Positions 1 through 11,823 are shown, counted from the stretch's first letter. The stretch is DNA of 64,000 bases from Thalassia testudinum (GCA_037157565.1 JAZHRO010000054.1:19079501-19143500), one strand, 5' to 3'. The notes: a model not told the origin generated them from the sequence alone. Numbers and translations: made by a program.

Positions 1-1289
1 GTCCCTTTCCAAAAGAAGAGACTTTCCAAAAGTTGTGTATAATATTTTTATTTCATTTTTTATTATTCTTTTAATGGTGTCTTTTCGAGTTTGAGACCCC
101 TTTTAAAGGGAGGAAAATTAGTATATTTGGAAACAATACAAATAAATTAGGATCTTTCTTTGCCAATCTCTGTTACTATCTCACACTCTCATCTCATCTC
201 TCTCCCTCTCACTTTTATTCCACCATACTCCTCTTTTCCCTCTCACCTTTTCATCTTTTCCCTTTCACCATTTTCCCCTCCATCCCCTCACCATTCCTCT
301 CCCAATGATCCACCACCATCAGAGCACCCTCACCACCTCCCCTCCACCACCTTCTCCACCTCCTACACCCCCCTGTTCTCCCTCACCACTTCTCCAAATC
401 CAAACCCATCACCATTGTCACCTCCGTTGCCCACCCAAAACTCAACAGCCACCTCTAATCGCCGACCCCACTACGACCAACCACCACTACGAACCCTCAC
501 CACCTGTGCACGCAGTCAAGCATGTGACCACATTCGTCCCTCGCTGATCACCTACAAGAAGTAGTCACCTCTACACCCATAGCAGTGCCTTTCCTGCACC
601 ATCTGGGTACCAACTGCCAGGAGCAGCAACATGCAAAAGCAGCAACTACAGTAGCAACACAATCGGCATAAGCATCGATACAGGCAATATATCACTGGCA
701 ACAATATATCGCTGGCATATCACCAACACACCTACATATCGACACCTTTTGCATGTCGATATGCCCCTCCGTATAAAACTACCCATATCGGCAACATGTC
801 TTCAACATCTTGAACAATGCAAAGGCACACTAATTCTGACATCATTAAGGAATATTCAAGGAACAAATGGATTTTGTAAGTGAATTAAACGAAGGCATCC
901 TCTCCATTACTGCTCTGATGGAGAGCTTGTAGGTAATTGGATGTGAGAAAGGGATTGAGAATGTTCAATGATAGAATAAATTCTCACAAAATTGAGTGAA
1001 GAAGGTCATATATCTAGTGAACAAGACATAATGCAAGAAAAGGAAAATGTAAATGGTAAGCCTGACTTTGCAATAAACCACAAATATAAGAATTTTCCCT
1101 TGTGATCTAAATGGCAAACAGGAAACCCTATCAAAGGCACTGTAAAAGCTGTTCCATGGCCACCATTAGCATTTGCCACTTGCATGAAAAGGTCAATCTC
1201 TATCCATGAGACAATCATAGCTAGGATAGGGACACAAGTGACATTCATTATCCATTAATTGCTAGTCTCAAGAATGTCAAAATAAACAC
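1..1289. other. intergenic, no gene supported
   Basis: I see no exon, RNA gene or element boundary here. Positions 165-450 are strongly pyrimidine-rich on the plus strand (C and T runs), which opens a Pro/Ser/His-rich reading frame without any recognisable domain. If the MAP70 gene further right is intact, this segment would lie in or beyond its 3' part, but I find no MAP70 coding match in it. Confidence 0.5.
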
Positions 1290-1582
1290 TGTTAAAGAGA
1301 GATGATTGTTGGTGTTAGATATTAGGATTGAGTGTGAGATCCAAGTACAAATAGTTTAGTCCCACAGTCGACTGAAAAAAGGAGTGGTGTGTGGTGGCCT
1401 ATAAAAAGATCCGTGTAACCCTCATTTATCATTGAGAAGTAACATTATTAGATCACACCCACAGAGTCATTTCTCTCGTGGTTTTCTCCCCTCTTCGTGA
1501 GGGGTTTCCACATAAACTCAAGTATTGCACATTGTAATGCTTTGATTTCATGCTTATTTTATTCCATTTATTCATTTCAACA
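1290..1582 (+). repeat. 5' LTR of small LTR element
   Basis: Starts TGTTAAAG and ends CAACA. A plausible TATA-like CCTATAAAAAG lies near 1400. About 293 bp long. Its first ~105 bp match 2741-2848 with scattered differences, so the insertion is not recent. Confidence 0.55.
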
Positions 1583-1583
1583 A

Positions 1584-1594
1584 GATATCAGGGT
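1584..1594 (+). other. degenerate primer binding site (tRNA-iMet type)
   Basis: AGATATCAGGG directly follows the LTR and resembles the TGGTATCAGAG sequence of initiator-Met primed plant elements, with a few mismatches. Confidence 0.4.
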
Positions 1595-2730
1595 AAGTCA
1601 TTCTTGGATTTTATCATTTCTTATGATTGATGATGTTCCACAGGGATATCATTAATTTTATTATTTTAGAGTTTTGTAAGATAAGAAGCGGTCGGTCTAA
1701 GGCCCAGATCTTGGTGGTGGGATTCTTGACCCAATCAACAACGACCAGATTTGCAACAGTGCCAAAGATGATCAAATCCGTAAAGGGACCAAACAAGCAT
1801 TAGTCTAGCTAAGGTGTCACGCTCTGTGGAGTTAGATCTAGAGGTAACGAACATGAAAGCAACGAGCCACGAGGAATAGCCCACGATGAGGGAGATCCTC
1901 ACTTTCACGACACGACACTCAATCTAATCACCGTGCACAACATCTCAATCAGATTGAAGTACTCCAACCGCGCAAGCTTCTACATCCATGAGTTCTTCAA
2001 CAACGAGGTCGACATCTACAACAACCTCGGCCTCTCCAAGCTCGAGAGACTTCACCATCCCCATTGTCACCTGGATGCTCCACAAGTCCCACGCCACCAA
2101 CTGCCTCCAACGCTCTCCTCACCTCCTCTTCCTCGAGGACTTCGGTAGTATGGAGCTAAAGGGCATCAATGGCAATGGCAGCAACGTCGACGTCAAGAAA
2201 GGGGAGGTCAACCTTAAGCTTGTTGATCCAGCGGGCCATGACAGTGTGCTCGACTAAGCCGGCAACGATAGAGCCGTCGAGGGCGATGAACATGATCCCA
2301 CTTGGCCTCCAACAACAAATGCAGCCTTTATGGAATTCGTTTGAACCCTAATAGGGTTTATTTGAGTTTCGCCAGTCTCATCTCCAAGGGCAAGGTCCAC
2401 TTACAGCTTTTATGTGATGTGGGAGAGGCCCAATCTTGAGGTCTCCAAGGGGGAATCCCACTTCTGAGATTTCCAATGGGGAAGGAACCAACGCCAATTG
2501 AGGTATCTAGGAAAAAAATCAATCAAAGCCAGTTTCAACAATTCATCTACCAGACTCCGATCTTGCTGATGTGTCGTCATCAGCACACCCACCTACAAGC
2601 AAGAACAAGGATGTAGCTTTCATCATTCGCCTGGAGGAGAGGCAAACTTGATTGCACCATTTGAGTGTTGTGTTCTGTTTGTGAGAGTGAGGATTTATAT
2701 TGTGCAAGCTGAGCATCCCATGCTCCAACT
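1595..2730. other. internal region of small LTR element, unrecognised
   Basis: No gag, protease or RT motif is present. A more GC-rich, codon-like stretch at about 1930-2260 has open frames in two phases (71 and 89 codons). Base composition differs from the flanks, so it may be a captured host gene fragment, but I recognise no protein in it. Confidence 0.35.
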
Positions 2731-2740
2731 CGAGGGAAAG

Positions 2741-2848
2741 TGTTGAGAGATATAATTGTTGGTGTTGGGTAATTGGATTGTGTGTGAGATCCAATTACAA
2801 ATAGTTTAGTCCCACATAATGAAGTGAGAAAAGAAGAGGTGTGTGCTG
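2741..2848 (+). repeat. truncated 3' LTR of small LTR element
   Basis: Starts TGTTGAGAG and follows the start of the 1290 LTR through the TTTAGTCCCAC block, then similarity stops. The purine run just before it fits a polypurine tract. Confidence 0.55.
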
Positions 2849-3942
2849 ACAAACAAAGTTAAAGAAAGAGATGAGTAAGGATCAAATCTGGCCACATTAT
2901 TAGGGGAGAAAAGGTAAATCGATGGGATTCAATAAATATCCAACAAGGACCAAATACCAAACTTGGCAAATAATAGTACAATGAAGTAAATAGTAATTCC
3001 TCATATTAATATCCAAAGGCTCCCCTTTCAAGAAATTTATGTTTAAGAACATAAAGACACGGTCTGCCTTTTCAAAAATAAAATAGGACATGCATTTTTC
3101 AAAATGGCTTTTACCACATTTGAAATCTTATGTCTTCACCTGCTTTAAAACAATCAGAATAAGAATAGGCCTTATCCACCTCACAAGAAGATGTTATTTT
3201 GCAAGTAAGGGCTTGACGAAAAAGTAAGGACTTGATGTACTTTCAGCATGCACTGCAAGATTGAAGGTTTAACAACAGCTCAAAAGCTTTTTTCTACCAA
3301 TGGATTGGTTCTAGAGAGGATGTCAAGGACCAGCTTAGTTCCAAAACAACTGACACAGTGATTGAAGTCTTCCACTTGGTCTAGATCATAGAATTCATTT
3401 TTCCTAGACTTTTATTTATAAGTGCTACCATGGTAGATACTCCAAACATGGGGGATGAATATCTTCCCCCATCCTTTACTAATTTTTTTGTGGATAAGCC
3501 CAAATCTGAGATTGAAGAAACCTTCAGTGAAATAATATACTAGGAAATACATAGCATGGTGGTTTCTAGTTCCCACGATTAACTTCTATGAACAAATTTA
3601 CAATTGGAAAAAAAAATAACCAGATAATTAGGACAATCATGCTTCATCATATGCATCACAGACACCGTTATAGCTAGATTTCAAACAAGAAAGGGTTCTC
3701 CAACCTATCTCTTCTTGAAAGAGTTCTCCATTCAATCCTAACATATCCTAGAACAATTTAAGTTTCAAAACCTTCATGCAATATTTATTGCAAGACATTT
3801 AATAGCAAGGAGTTGTTATACAAAGTCCATTCTTTCATGAGATACTTTATATTGTCTGAAAAGAGAGCCATACAAACAAAGGATTATTATATTAAGTGAA
3901 AAGATGCAACATCATGCCCATTCATCTTTAGTAAAAGAGTAC
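2849..3942. other. AT-rich sequence, probable MAP70 intron 4
   Basis: Nothing recognisable. It lies downstream of the last visible MAP70 donor site on the minus strand. I looked for the next MAP70 exon, which in the family continues the coiled coil, and did not find it. Confidence 0.45.
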
Positions 3943-5734
3943 CTCTTGCCGAGCAAGCTTAAGTTCCGCTTCAAGAGGAGCAAGAATGGCTTCAATTGGT
4001 GGCATGTCATCATCTTTTTGGGCAGCATGAACTCTTCTAAGAGTTGCTTCTGCGGCAAATTGAGCAGCCAAGGCAGCCTTCTTCTCATCGTTTATCTTCT
4101 TAATCTCAAGATTCTGAAAAACAAGGAAGGCAGGCATGGAACAAATTCAAAATCCAAAAAGAGGATGAAGGACAGCAGTTGCTTTTATTACCTTGCTTTC
4201 CAAAAGAGACTCAGCCAGCTTGTGCTTTCCATCAACCTTCACCAACTCCTCTGTTAGCTGCAAAGTAGGAGAGACTATTACTTTTAAGGTCAATCAAATT
4301 TTACATTGCAGGTTTTGCATGCAATGTGCTTACTCAGATCTAACCAGGATTTAACAAAGCATCACTCATATTACAACCAAGAGAAACTTCTGAACACAAT
4401 TCCAAAAAAAGAAACTACATCATCATTAGATTCTTTGTACTAAATAGTTTCCCCAGAACAATTAAAGCTGATAATGTGCACAGAATAAGCATTGCATCTT
4501 AACAAATGCGGAAACAAAAAAATGAGCTGATTACAAAAATTTCAACCAATCAAAGCGGATAACGTATGCAGAACAAGAATTGAAATTGCATCATAACAAA
4601 TGCAGAAACACAAAAAATGAGTTGAGTATAGCAATTTCAACCAATCAAAGCTGATAATGTATACAGAATTAGACTTGAAATTGCATCATAACAAATACAG
4701 AAACACAATAAATGAGTTGAGTATGACAATTTCAACCAACCAAAGCCGATAACGCATATAGAATAGGCATTGAAATTGCATCTTAACAAATGCAGAAATA
4801 CAATAAATTAGCTTAGAATGAAAACTTCAGCTAATCAAAGGCAATAATTTACCCAAAATAAAGATTAAAATTGCATCTTAACAAATGCAGAAACACAATA
4901 AAGCAACTGAGAATGAAAACCTTAACCAATCAAAGCCAATAATTTATCCTGAATAGGCATTGAAATTGCATCTTAACAAATTCGGAAACACCATAAATCA
5001 GCTGACAATGAAAACCTCAACCAATCAAAGCAGATAATTGATCCAAAATAAGTATTGAAATTGCAACTTAACAAATGCAAAAACAGCATAAATGAGCTGA
5101 GCATGAAAACTTCAACTTCGTCAGTTCAACAAGTGATGAGAAATGCCAACAGACAACAAAAAGCTAACCACAACCAATAATAGCCCCCACAGAAAACTAA
5201 GTTAGCACAAATTTATACTTAAACGGACACTAATTCCTCCTTGATAACATAACACAAAATACAGTAAGAGAGAAAAGAAAACAACTGCAAAGAATCACCT
5301 CTTCCACGGCCTTCTCCCTGGCGCGCTCCGACAGCCTCAGTGCCCTGATCTCCGCCAGAGCCTCCAACAGCTCCCGCTCCTTATCTGCAGGAAAAAGAAA
5401 AACCCGAAGACCACAATAACACCAGAAAGCCTCAACGAATCCGGCAACAAGGAAAACACCGAGATCAGATCGCATTCCCACCTCTGACCTCACTCTCCAG
5501 ACGGTTGAGCTCAATCCTTACAGGATCCGATCCGTGAAGCAGGTTGATGAACTCGTCCGCTTCCAGGCTCGGCCTGATCGACGCCCTCCTCCTCACCTTC
5601 CCCCCCTCCCCCCTCGACACGTGTCCCGACGACGACGTTGGCTCCGGCTGGGCCGCGCCGGCCTTCGCATTGCCGCCGGCCGGCTCCACAGCCGACACCT
5701 CCCCCCTCTCGCGGCCGCCGGACGGATCAGCCAT
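3943..5734 (-). CDS. MAP70: microtubule-associated protein 70 (MAP70), 5' exons 1-4, partial
   Basis: Plant-specific coiled-coil protein that binds cortical microtubules. Four minus-strand exons join in frame at GT/AG sites: 5734-5482, 5384-5299, 4257-4192 and 4113-3943, 576 nt or 192 codons. Exon 1 starts MADPSGG, has a variable low-complexity N-terminus, then the family block EADEFINLLHGSDPVRIEL. Exon 2 gives LSERAREKAVEE, exon 3 ends ESLLESK, exon 4 carries AAQFAAEATLRRVHAAQKDD and PIEAILAPLEAELKLARQE. Family members are about 600 residues, so only the N-terminal third is here. The donor after exon 4 (GTACTC) is intact, but no further exon is found down to position 1: either intron 4 exceeds 3.9 kb or the gene is cut. 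The start is the first in-frame Met after the leader and matches the family N-terminus. Confidence 0.9.
4440..5125. repeat. 95-bp tandem repeat, 7 copies, in MAP70 intron 2
   Basis: The landmark ATTGCATCTTAACAAATG or a near variant recurs at 4491, 4585, 4680, 4775, 4870, 4965 and 5060, a period of 94-95 bp. Each unit also carries a CCAATCAAAG block and a TGAGCTGA/TGAGTTGA block. Units are diverged at several positions, so the array is not freshly expanded. It fills most of intron 2 (5298-4258). Confidence 0.9.
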
Positions 5735-6095
5735 CCCCGATCTGAGGCGCTCGCATACAAAACCGGAGGATGCCTAGGGTTTTCCCTCTGAGGGATTTGG
5801 GGGCTTCGCGCGCGCGGATGGAAGAACCCTAAAATCGCAGCTCCAGCTCGCCAAATCGGCACCGAAACCGGTGTAGCTCTCCCTCTCTCGGTGTTCCTCT
5901 CTGCGAGAGCTCCCAACCGCCTCAGTCTAGAAGCAACCAAACAGTAGTGAGGGGTGAAGAGAGAGAGAAAGAGAGAGCGTGTATTTGTATGAGTGTGAGT
6001 ATGAGAGAGGGAGAGGGAGAGGTAAGAGGCGCACAGTGCCGCCGGTGGCAAAAGCGATCCTTCCCACTTTCACACCATAAATAACGCCCCCACAT
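5735..6095 (-). promoter_or_regulatory. MAP70 5' leader and proximal promoter
   Basis: Upstream of the ATG on the minus strand lies a leader of about 300 nt with long CT-rich runs (5945-6035), typical of plant 5' UTRs. A TATA-like TTATTTATGG lies at about 6076-6085, placing transcription start near 6050. GC content falls sharply beyond 6090. Exact start is inferred. Confidence 0.5.
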
Positions 6096-6439
6096 TTTTA
6101 ATTCAATTAGGATTGTTTACACAAAGATCCTCATACTTTATTTATTTTGTCCCAGAATTTCAACGCAGTCGTTTAACTTTGTGATGTGCCAACTGCCAAC
6201 GCATGCCATGCACGATAAATCCCCGAGTTCGGGAGAGATCTTTCTCCTTGTGAGACCCCCTCGAGAGCTACAGCACAATGGTCCTTTTTTTTTCTTTTTT
6301 GAGTAAATGATATTGTATTAACTAAAAAAGTGATTAATCGATCAATATACAAGAAGTGTCGATAAAGGTCAAATTACAATATCCAAGGGAGTGGAGGATG
6401 AAGAACAATAGAATAAAAAGAAATGGACCTACATACAAT

Positions 6440-6910
6440 CATTAATGGTGAGTGAAGTCAGAGTGTTGGCTGAATACAAGCTTCACCATGTCTCCTCACA
6501 TTTCTCTCTTTCCAAAGTCTCCAAGTAGTAGCATTGATTGTCAGCCACATGTTAGTACTTCTCAGAGAGGGGAGTGATACATATGGGTTGATGTCAGGTG
6601 AACCATCAAATCCAAGAAATGAGTAAACCTGAGTCCAAACAACATAGGAGAAGTTACAAGAGAACAAGAGGTACTCATGAGTCTCATCACAGGTGCCACA
6701 GAGTTGGCAAGAAGTATCAATAGGCGATCCCCAATTTGTAAGTCTGTCAAGAGTAAGTAGCCTACCCTTGGTGGCAAGCTAAACACAACAACTCCACTTG
6801 AGAGCAGATTTCTTGTTCCAAATTGATGTCCAAACATCATAGGTCGCGCCCTTTTCCCTAATAACTTCTCTAACCTACTTTGTAGAGAGAGATCTATCAG
6901 GGAGAGTTGG
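6440..6910 (-). pseudogene. LINE C-terminal zinc-binding domain fragment
   Basis: Reads GSPIDTSCQLCGTCDETHEY then LFSCNFSYVVWTQVY in frame on the minus strand, matching the RT-associated zinc-binding region (C-x2-C ... H ... C, then W) found near the 3' end of plant LINE ORF2. Frameshifts separate it from the RT part. Confidence 0.65.
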
Positions 6911-7333
6911 CTACTTCCAACTGTTAAAGCCTTGGAAGTGTGTGAGCAGCGTGTCTATGTAGGACAAGAAGTGTCTCCACCAAGGAGAGTACATAGCTGA
7001 AGGCGTGGCAGAGACCCAATCCCCATACCTTAGGTTCATCCAATTGCTCCAAATAGAATTGTTGGCATAAACAAAGCAGTGGGCATGCTTAGCAAAAGCA
7101 CCCAGCTGAAGCTCTTCAAGTCTGCAAAGATTCAACCCCCTCTCCTAGAGAGGCTTGCAAATGTCTTCCCAAGCAACCAGATGGAATTTGCCATCCCAAA
7201 TAAAATTTGCAATCCAACCCTTGATTTTATCCAAGGAGGCCTTCTTAATAACAATGCAAGAAAGCCAGAACCTTAGAAGTCCCTCAACCCTCCATTTGAC
7301 CCATCTCACCTTTCCTATCCTCAAGAGTGATTT

Positions 7334-7790
7334 CTACTTCCATCTAGCCAAGAGGTCCTTCACTCTATCTTCCAGAGTAGTTGAAGGGTTAGCAACCCTT
7401 CCAAATGTCAATGAAATCCCCAAATAGCGGCAGGGGAATCTACCTTCAAGCATGCCCAAGAGCAGGTAGATTTCCATCTTATGGTGACAATGCTTGGAGA
7501 TGTAAAAATGACTTTTAGCACTATTAAGCTTGAGCCCAGAAATGTGTGTAAGAGTATCCAAGGCATTCTTTATGACCCATGCTAAGTGAAGGTTAGCTTT
7601 GCAGCAAATAAGAATGTCATCAGCAAATAAGAGGTGAGTGGGGAAAATGGTACCCTTGATCTTGGAAGGCAAAATCCATCCCTTTTGAGTTTGATACTGC
7701 AAGATTATGGATAGAACATTAATAGCCAGTGTGAATAAGAGTGGAGAAAGGAGGTCACCTTACCTCAGCCCTCGACTCGTGTGGATGAAA
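7334..7790 (-). pseudogene. LINE reverse transcriptase fragment
   Basis: Contains the FADD catalytic box, the region before it through SPLLF, and the block after it through DLLARWK. A premature stop before GDLLSPLLF and loss of the upstream palm and fingers make it non-functional. Confidence 0.75.
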
Positions 7791-7830
7791 CCCGTGGGAT
7801 CTCTAAGAGATTGGTCAAAGTTTTCCTAAA

Positions 7831-8025
7831 AGGTGCCTTCGTGTAAATCCAATGGGCTAATTAGAAAAGTATGGTTTACCTAATTTATGAAGGATGGCAA
7901 TTGAATCTGCGAAAATGAAAATTAGCATGAGTTTTTCTTATCACAGAGCCCTTGTTTTATTAGGAGATTCTCGCAACCCACCAAAAAAAAAAATCGTTCA
8001 TTTTGGTATATTATCATATCACTTA
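7831..8025. other. AT-rich spacer
   Basis: No feature seen. A short A run lies at 7983-7993. Confidence 0.4.
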
Positions 8026-8392
8026 AGGGTAGTTTACTTAAGGGGTTAATCCCTCAAAATGAAGGTTAACTCTAGTTTACTTTACTATTAACCTCTCTTT
8101 ACTTAACATCAATTTTCACCCTCTTAACATTGGTTTGCTTAACATGGATTGTCACTAGTGTTAACCAAACTCGTGTTAAAATCACAAACAATCCTTTCTC
8201 TAACACCAATATCCTTATCTCTCTCTCTAATATCATTGCCAATTAAACACCACAAGAGTTAATACTATACCTTAATATTAATTCAAGTAAATACAAATTG
8301 ATGTTAATACCACTCTACAAATAAATTTAATTGAGGATTAATACTAATTTCACGTAAGACCACTTTTCCAACCTTCAAAGTAAACTAACCCT
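8026..8392. mobile_element. MITE-like element with GGGT(T)AGTTTACTT termini
   Basis: The left end AGGGTAGTTTACTTAAGG and the right end, read on the other strand as AGGGTTAGTTTACTTTGAAGG, form an imperfect terminal inverted repeat of about 20 bp. The interior is AT-rich and non-coding. The target duplication is unclear. Confidence 0.5.
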
Positions 8393-8619
8393 CGAAGATT
8401 AACCTTACTTGGTACCCTTCTGTGTATTAAAAAAATATATATAAGAACAACATCCTTGTAAAGAAGTTCAAAAAATACAACCATCTCTCTCAAACTGAAC
8501 CTTTGCCTGTTCTTCTTTAAGTCGCCCGTGCCTAAAAACCTATATTAGCATTCTCAAGAACTGCATTGATAATTATAGAAAAGGGAGCTAAGATGGGTTA
8601 TTTCAAGCTTTATGATTAA

Positions 8620-8854
8620 GGAGTCGTTTGGTTGACAGTTAAGTAAATTTGTATCAAGTTAAATATTTAATCCATCACTTAATCCGTCTCCCATTTGCAC
8701 ATAACTCAAGATAAAGTTATTCCACTTTCTTTGTAAAATAACTTTAACATGTTAAAATATTTAACCGGATTAATTCATTTATTACATTATTTATTTCACT
8801 CTCTCTATCTGTTCACTTATTTTAAAAATTTATTTCCTCTATCAAACGGAACCT
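8620..8854. mobile_element. Tourist-like MITE 1
   Basis: Ends GGAGTCGTTTGGTTGA and, on the other strand, AGGTTCCGTTTGATAGA, an imperfect inverted repeat of the TTTG class seen in PIF/Harbinger-derived MITEs. Flanked by TAA at 8617-8619 and 8855-8857, the 3-bp target expected for this superfamily. Non-coding, 235 bp. Confidence 0.55.
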
Positions 8855-8857
8855 TAA

Positions 8858-9201
8858 GGGTTTGTTTGGCGGTGGGGTTAAAGGAGGTTAAAATGGAATA
8901 AGTGGAAATGATATTTGTTTGGGTGGTGGAATAAAGATAGGGTTAAGTATAGGATTAAAATGATTGATGTATTGATATGATGTTAGTGTATATTTATTTA
9001 ATAGTATAAATGGGAGTGGAGAATGTTAATAGGTATTTGTTTATTATTAGAAGTGAGAGTGTATGGTATAATGGATATTTTTTTAATAGTAAAAGTGAAA
9101 GTGAAAAATGATTAATGTATTAATGTAACGTTTATGTTGAAATAATGAAAAAAATTTGAGATAATTCCTAACCTAGGTTAACCTGACTAACAAACGAGAC
9201 C
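8858..9201. mobile_element. Tourist-like MITE 2
   Basis: Ends GGGTTTGTTTGGCGGT and, on the other strand, GGTCTCGTTTGTTAGTC, with TAA duplications at 8855-8857 and 9202-9204. 344 bp, AT-rich, non-coding. It abuts MITE 1 through the same TAA. Confidence 0.65.
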
Positions 9202-9204
9202 TAA

Positions 9205-11823
9205 GTATTTTGCAGCTATGAGAGTTTGTTGTAAGGAATACACCAATGGTTAAAAGCATTGTAATCTAAACATAACCATCCAGACTTTACTTGTATATCT
9301 AGATCTAGAATACCGTGTAAAAACTAACTTGACAAAAATACTTGAACAAACAACAAACTTAGTAGCCCAAGACTAAGCCTTGGAAAGTGACCCACGAAAA
9401 TGGTCCCGAAACTTTTCAGCATTGCCTACGTGGTCTGATCTTTTCGCAGCTTCACTGGATGGGGGCAGATTAGTGAAATTTCAAAAAAGTAACGGCATTT
9501 GCGGCAACTTCGGAAGTACGGTTAAAGATCTAGGCCAAATCAGGGTAAAAAGTTCGGTGACGTTTGCGTAAATTCGCGGATTTATATTATCACAATCATT
9601 ACGAGGATACGTGAGGCCACGATTTGACTGTGTTCTTTAATCGGCAGAGAAACGTAATCTGCAACGAATCCGTAACACCCCGCCACTAAAAATACCTACA
9701 TTGCCCAATGGCAGGATGACACGTGTGCAGAGCCTATTTCTTGGCTCCTACCACGGGTCATTTGTTCCGGTGGGATGAGGTTTTCGAGGCCTCCAGCTCG
9801 TGCGGGCGTGGCTAAGGGCATTTGGGTCATTTCATTGGAGGAAAGTTTTCAAAATTTGAACTCGCCGGTGCAAGGGAAGGGCGTTCGCCGCGTACCGTCT
9901 GAGTCGAAGCCATGTTGTCGTCGAATCGCCTAAGCCCACCCCTCGTGCTTCGACGGTGCGGTCTCCCGCGGGACCCTCTTTCGGTAAGATGCTACTCCGA
10001 CATTCACCGTCGAGATCATTTTGGACGGTAGAGATGCTGTCGTGGCCCTGCGAGGGGACGGGCTTTGACTTAGGTGTACTCGGGCGTGATTTTTTAACCA
10101 AATGCGCGGGGGTCAGAACAAAGTACAGCTGTACGAAGGCTGAGGATATATACCTAAATGGAAAGAAGTTGGGAGTATTTTAACTTGGCATCATAATCTG
10201 TTAATACAATGAATTTTCGTTTTTTGGCATGCTGATCATGTAACGTCAAAATGTACGGATTGATTTTGTAACTTACAGACGTTTTAAATATGATCTCCTC
10301 ATAAAGTTGATATTTAATTTAATATTAAAAACTTTTAAAAATTACGTGTTGGGCTCTCCGCATTAGTAAAATTCACCCCACTTTGTGAGTTAACGAGTAT
10401 AGATGATTTTTTATTTTAAATTTGAATATGCTTATGTAAAATAATTTTATATAAAAGTAATATTATTTTGAATGTAATTTTACATCGATGTAAAATATTT
10501 TTAATATAATTTTCGTAATTTTATATGAATATAAAATAATTTTATTTTAAATTTAAAAGTAATAATAACTTTTTAAAGTAATAATGGATAACACTGTGTG
10601 ATGGTACTGACATTAATTTTTTATGCTAATGAAACACTGGTGACGTAATTTTCACTTATAAATTTACTTTTCTTATTATCCTCATTTCCTTATATTATAA
10701 AATACATCCCCTTTAACATTTTTATACCAGTGTCTTAATATAAGTTAGTTTGGTAATCTTGCGTACCCTATCGATTAAGGTTAACAGAGAAATGGCAATC
10801 GTAGTACACGGATGTGCATACGTTGTGTTACGCATGTGAATTTTATACCAGAGAAGGGTGGATTTATTTATTAAATTGGAAAACCCAAGGGTTTGGTTGG
10901 AAAATGCAAAAGAAAGCCTCCGATGATCAATCTGGGAACCAAATTATTAACTTTTGTGTTCACGATTCCATAAAAATTTAAACTAACTGCACTCGTAATA
11001 GGATGAATCAAATCTTAAATTTTCATGTCCAGATTCAAGTTAAAAATTCTCTTCGATAAGGTTATAATGATTTCGCAATGCATGTGTATATATTATACAA
11101 TTTAGGATATGTGTGGGAAAATATACATTGCAGTGTACTTTCTAATACGTGTCTATATTTAATGAAAATTTTTAATCAATATATTTTAATTTTATATTTA
11201 AATATATAGATTAAAAATAAAAATATACTGATATATTTTATTTTTTAATCAATTATATATATAATAAATTTTCAACTATAAAAATTACTTTTAAAAAATT
11301 ATCTTTAAATTTAAAATTTAATGTTTAGGATCCACAATTTAAGCTCAACGAAGTTTCTTAAAAAACAAATCTTATATTACGTTATTTTCGAATTCGGCGA
11401 TTTGAATGGGAAGAACATTATCCAAATGGAGTAATATCAGAAATCACCCCATTCTAGCGTATGTGCGGCAACGCATTTCAACCCAAAACATATTGTTGAT
11501 ACGAAGATGCTGCACATTTTTAAATCGTGCACTTTTCCATTGGTGTGGTAGAACTTTGCAACAGTCATTCATATGTGAAACACCTCATCCGTGACACCAT
11601 TAGAACGTCGCATTCGTGCATACATATATATATATATATCCGAACTTAAAATTTCGTAATAAGTTCAAAAAAGATCCAGTTACTCAAATATTGAGTAAAT
11701 AGGTAGATCTAACCATATCTAACCTGCCTATTCTCAAATGGATTTGGACCTATCTTTATCCAAGCAGATCCGTATAGGATCGACCCGTCGAAGGACCAGA
11801 GTTGATTAGAGTCAAAGAGGCAG
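9205..11823. other. intergenic, mostly AT-rich, no gene supported
   Basis: Positions 9650-10170 are more GC-rich and hold short frames on both strands with no recognisable domain. From 10180 to 11620 the DNA is very AT-rich. A short (TA)n run lies at 11622-11638. Confidence 0.5.

Larger units (their letters stand above)
1290..2848 (+). mobile_element. small non-autonomous LTR element, 3' end truncated
   Basis: Two related blocks starting TGTT at 1290 and 2741 share motifs such as GAGATCCAA, TACAAATAGTTTAGTCCCAC and GTGTG in the same order. The first block ends in AACA at 1582 and is followed by a degenerate initiator-Met primer site. The second is preceded by a purine run (2731-2740, CGAGGGAAAG), as expected for a 3' LTR. 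The internal part is only about 1.15 kb and has no gag or pol, so this is a TRIM- or LARD-like element with Copia-style termini. The second LTR stops after about 108 bp at 2848, so the 3' end is lost and no target duplication can be checked. Confidence 0.6.
6284..7830 (-). mobile_element. 5'-truncated L1-type LINE, degenerate
   Basis: On the minus strand the segment ends in an A-rich tail (T run 6284-6300 on plus). The frame 7702-7334 contains the reverse transcriptase core LLFADDILI (FADD box) and a downstream GRFPCRYLGISL block, both standard in plant LINE RT. Just upstream the RT motif GLRQGD...SPLLF reads with a stop in place of Gln (GGTAAGG near 7762), which kills the frame. Further down, 6900-6440 encodes a zinc-binding RT C-terminal domain (CQLCGTCDETHEYLLFSC) across shifted frames. 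Endonuclease and most RT are missing, the usual result of incomplete target-primed insertion. I found no clear target-site duplication. Confidence 0.8.

Noticed and set aside
160..564. 134-codon frame rich in Pro, Ser, His
   Set aside because: It arises from a C/T-rich stretch; no domain, and a second overlapping frame is equally open.
4440..5125. Regular repeats as a CRISPR array
   Set aside because: The 95-bp units are contiguous and diverged, with no constant repeat/unique spacer layout, in a plant intron.
5593..6051. 152-codon minus-strand frame over the MAP70 leader
   Set aside because: It overlaps the MAP70 start in another frame and consists of CT-rich leader translated as Ser/Leu/His runs.
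9832..10183. Overlapping frames on both strands
   Set aside because: No recognisable domain, short, opposite-strand overlap; GC-rich composition alone explains them.
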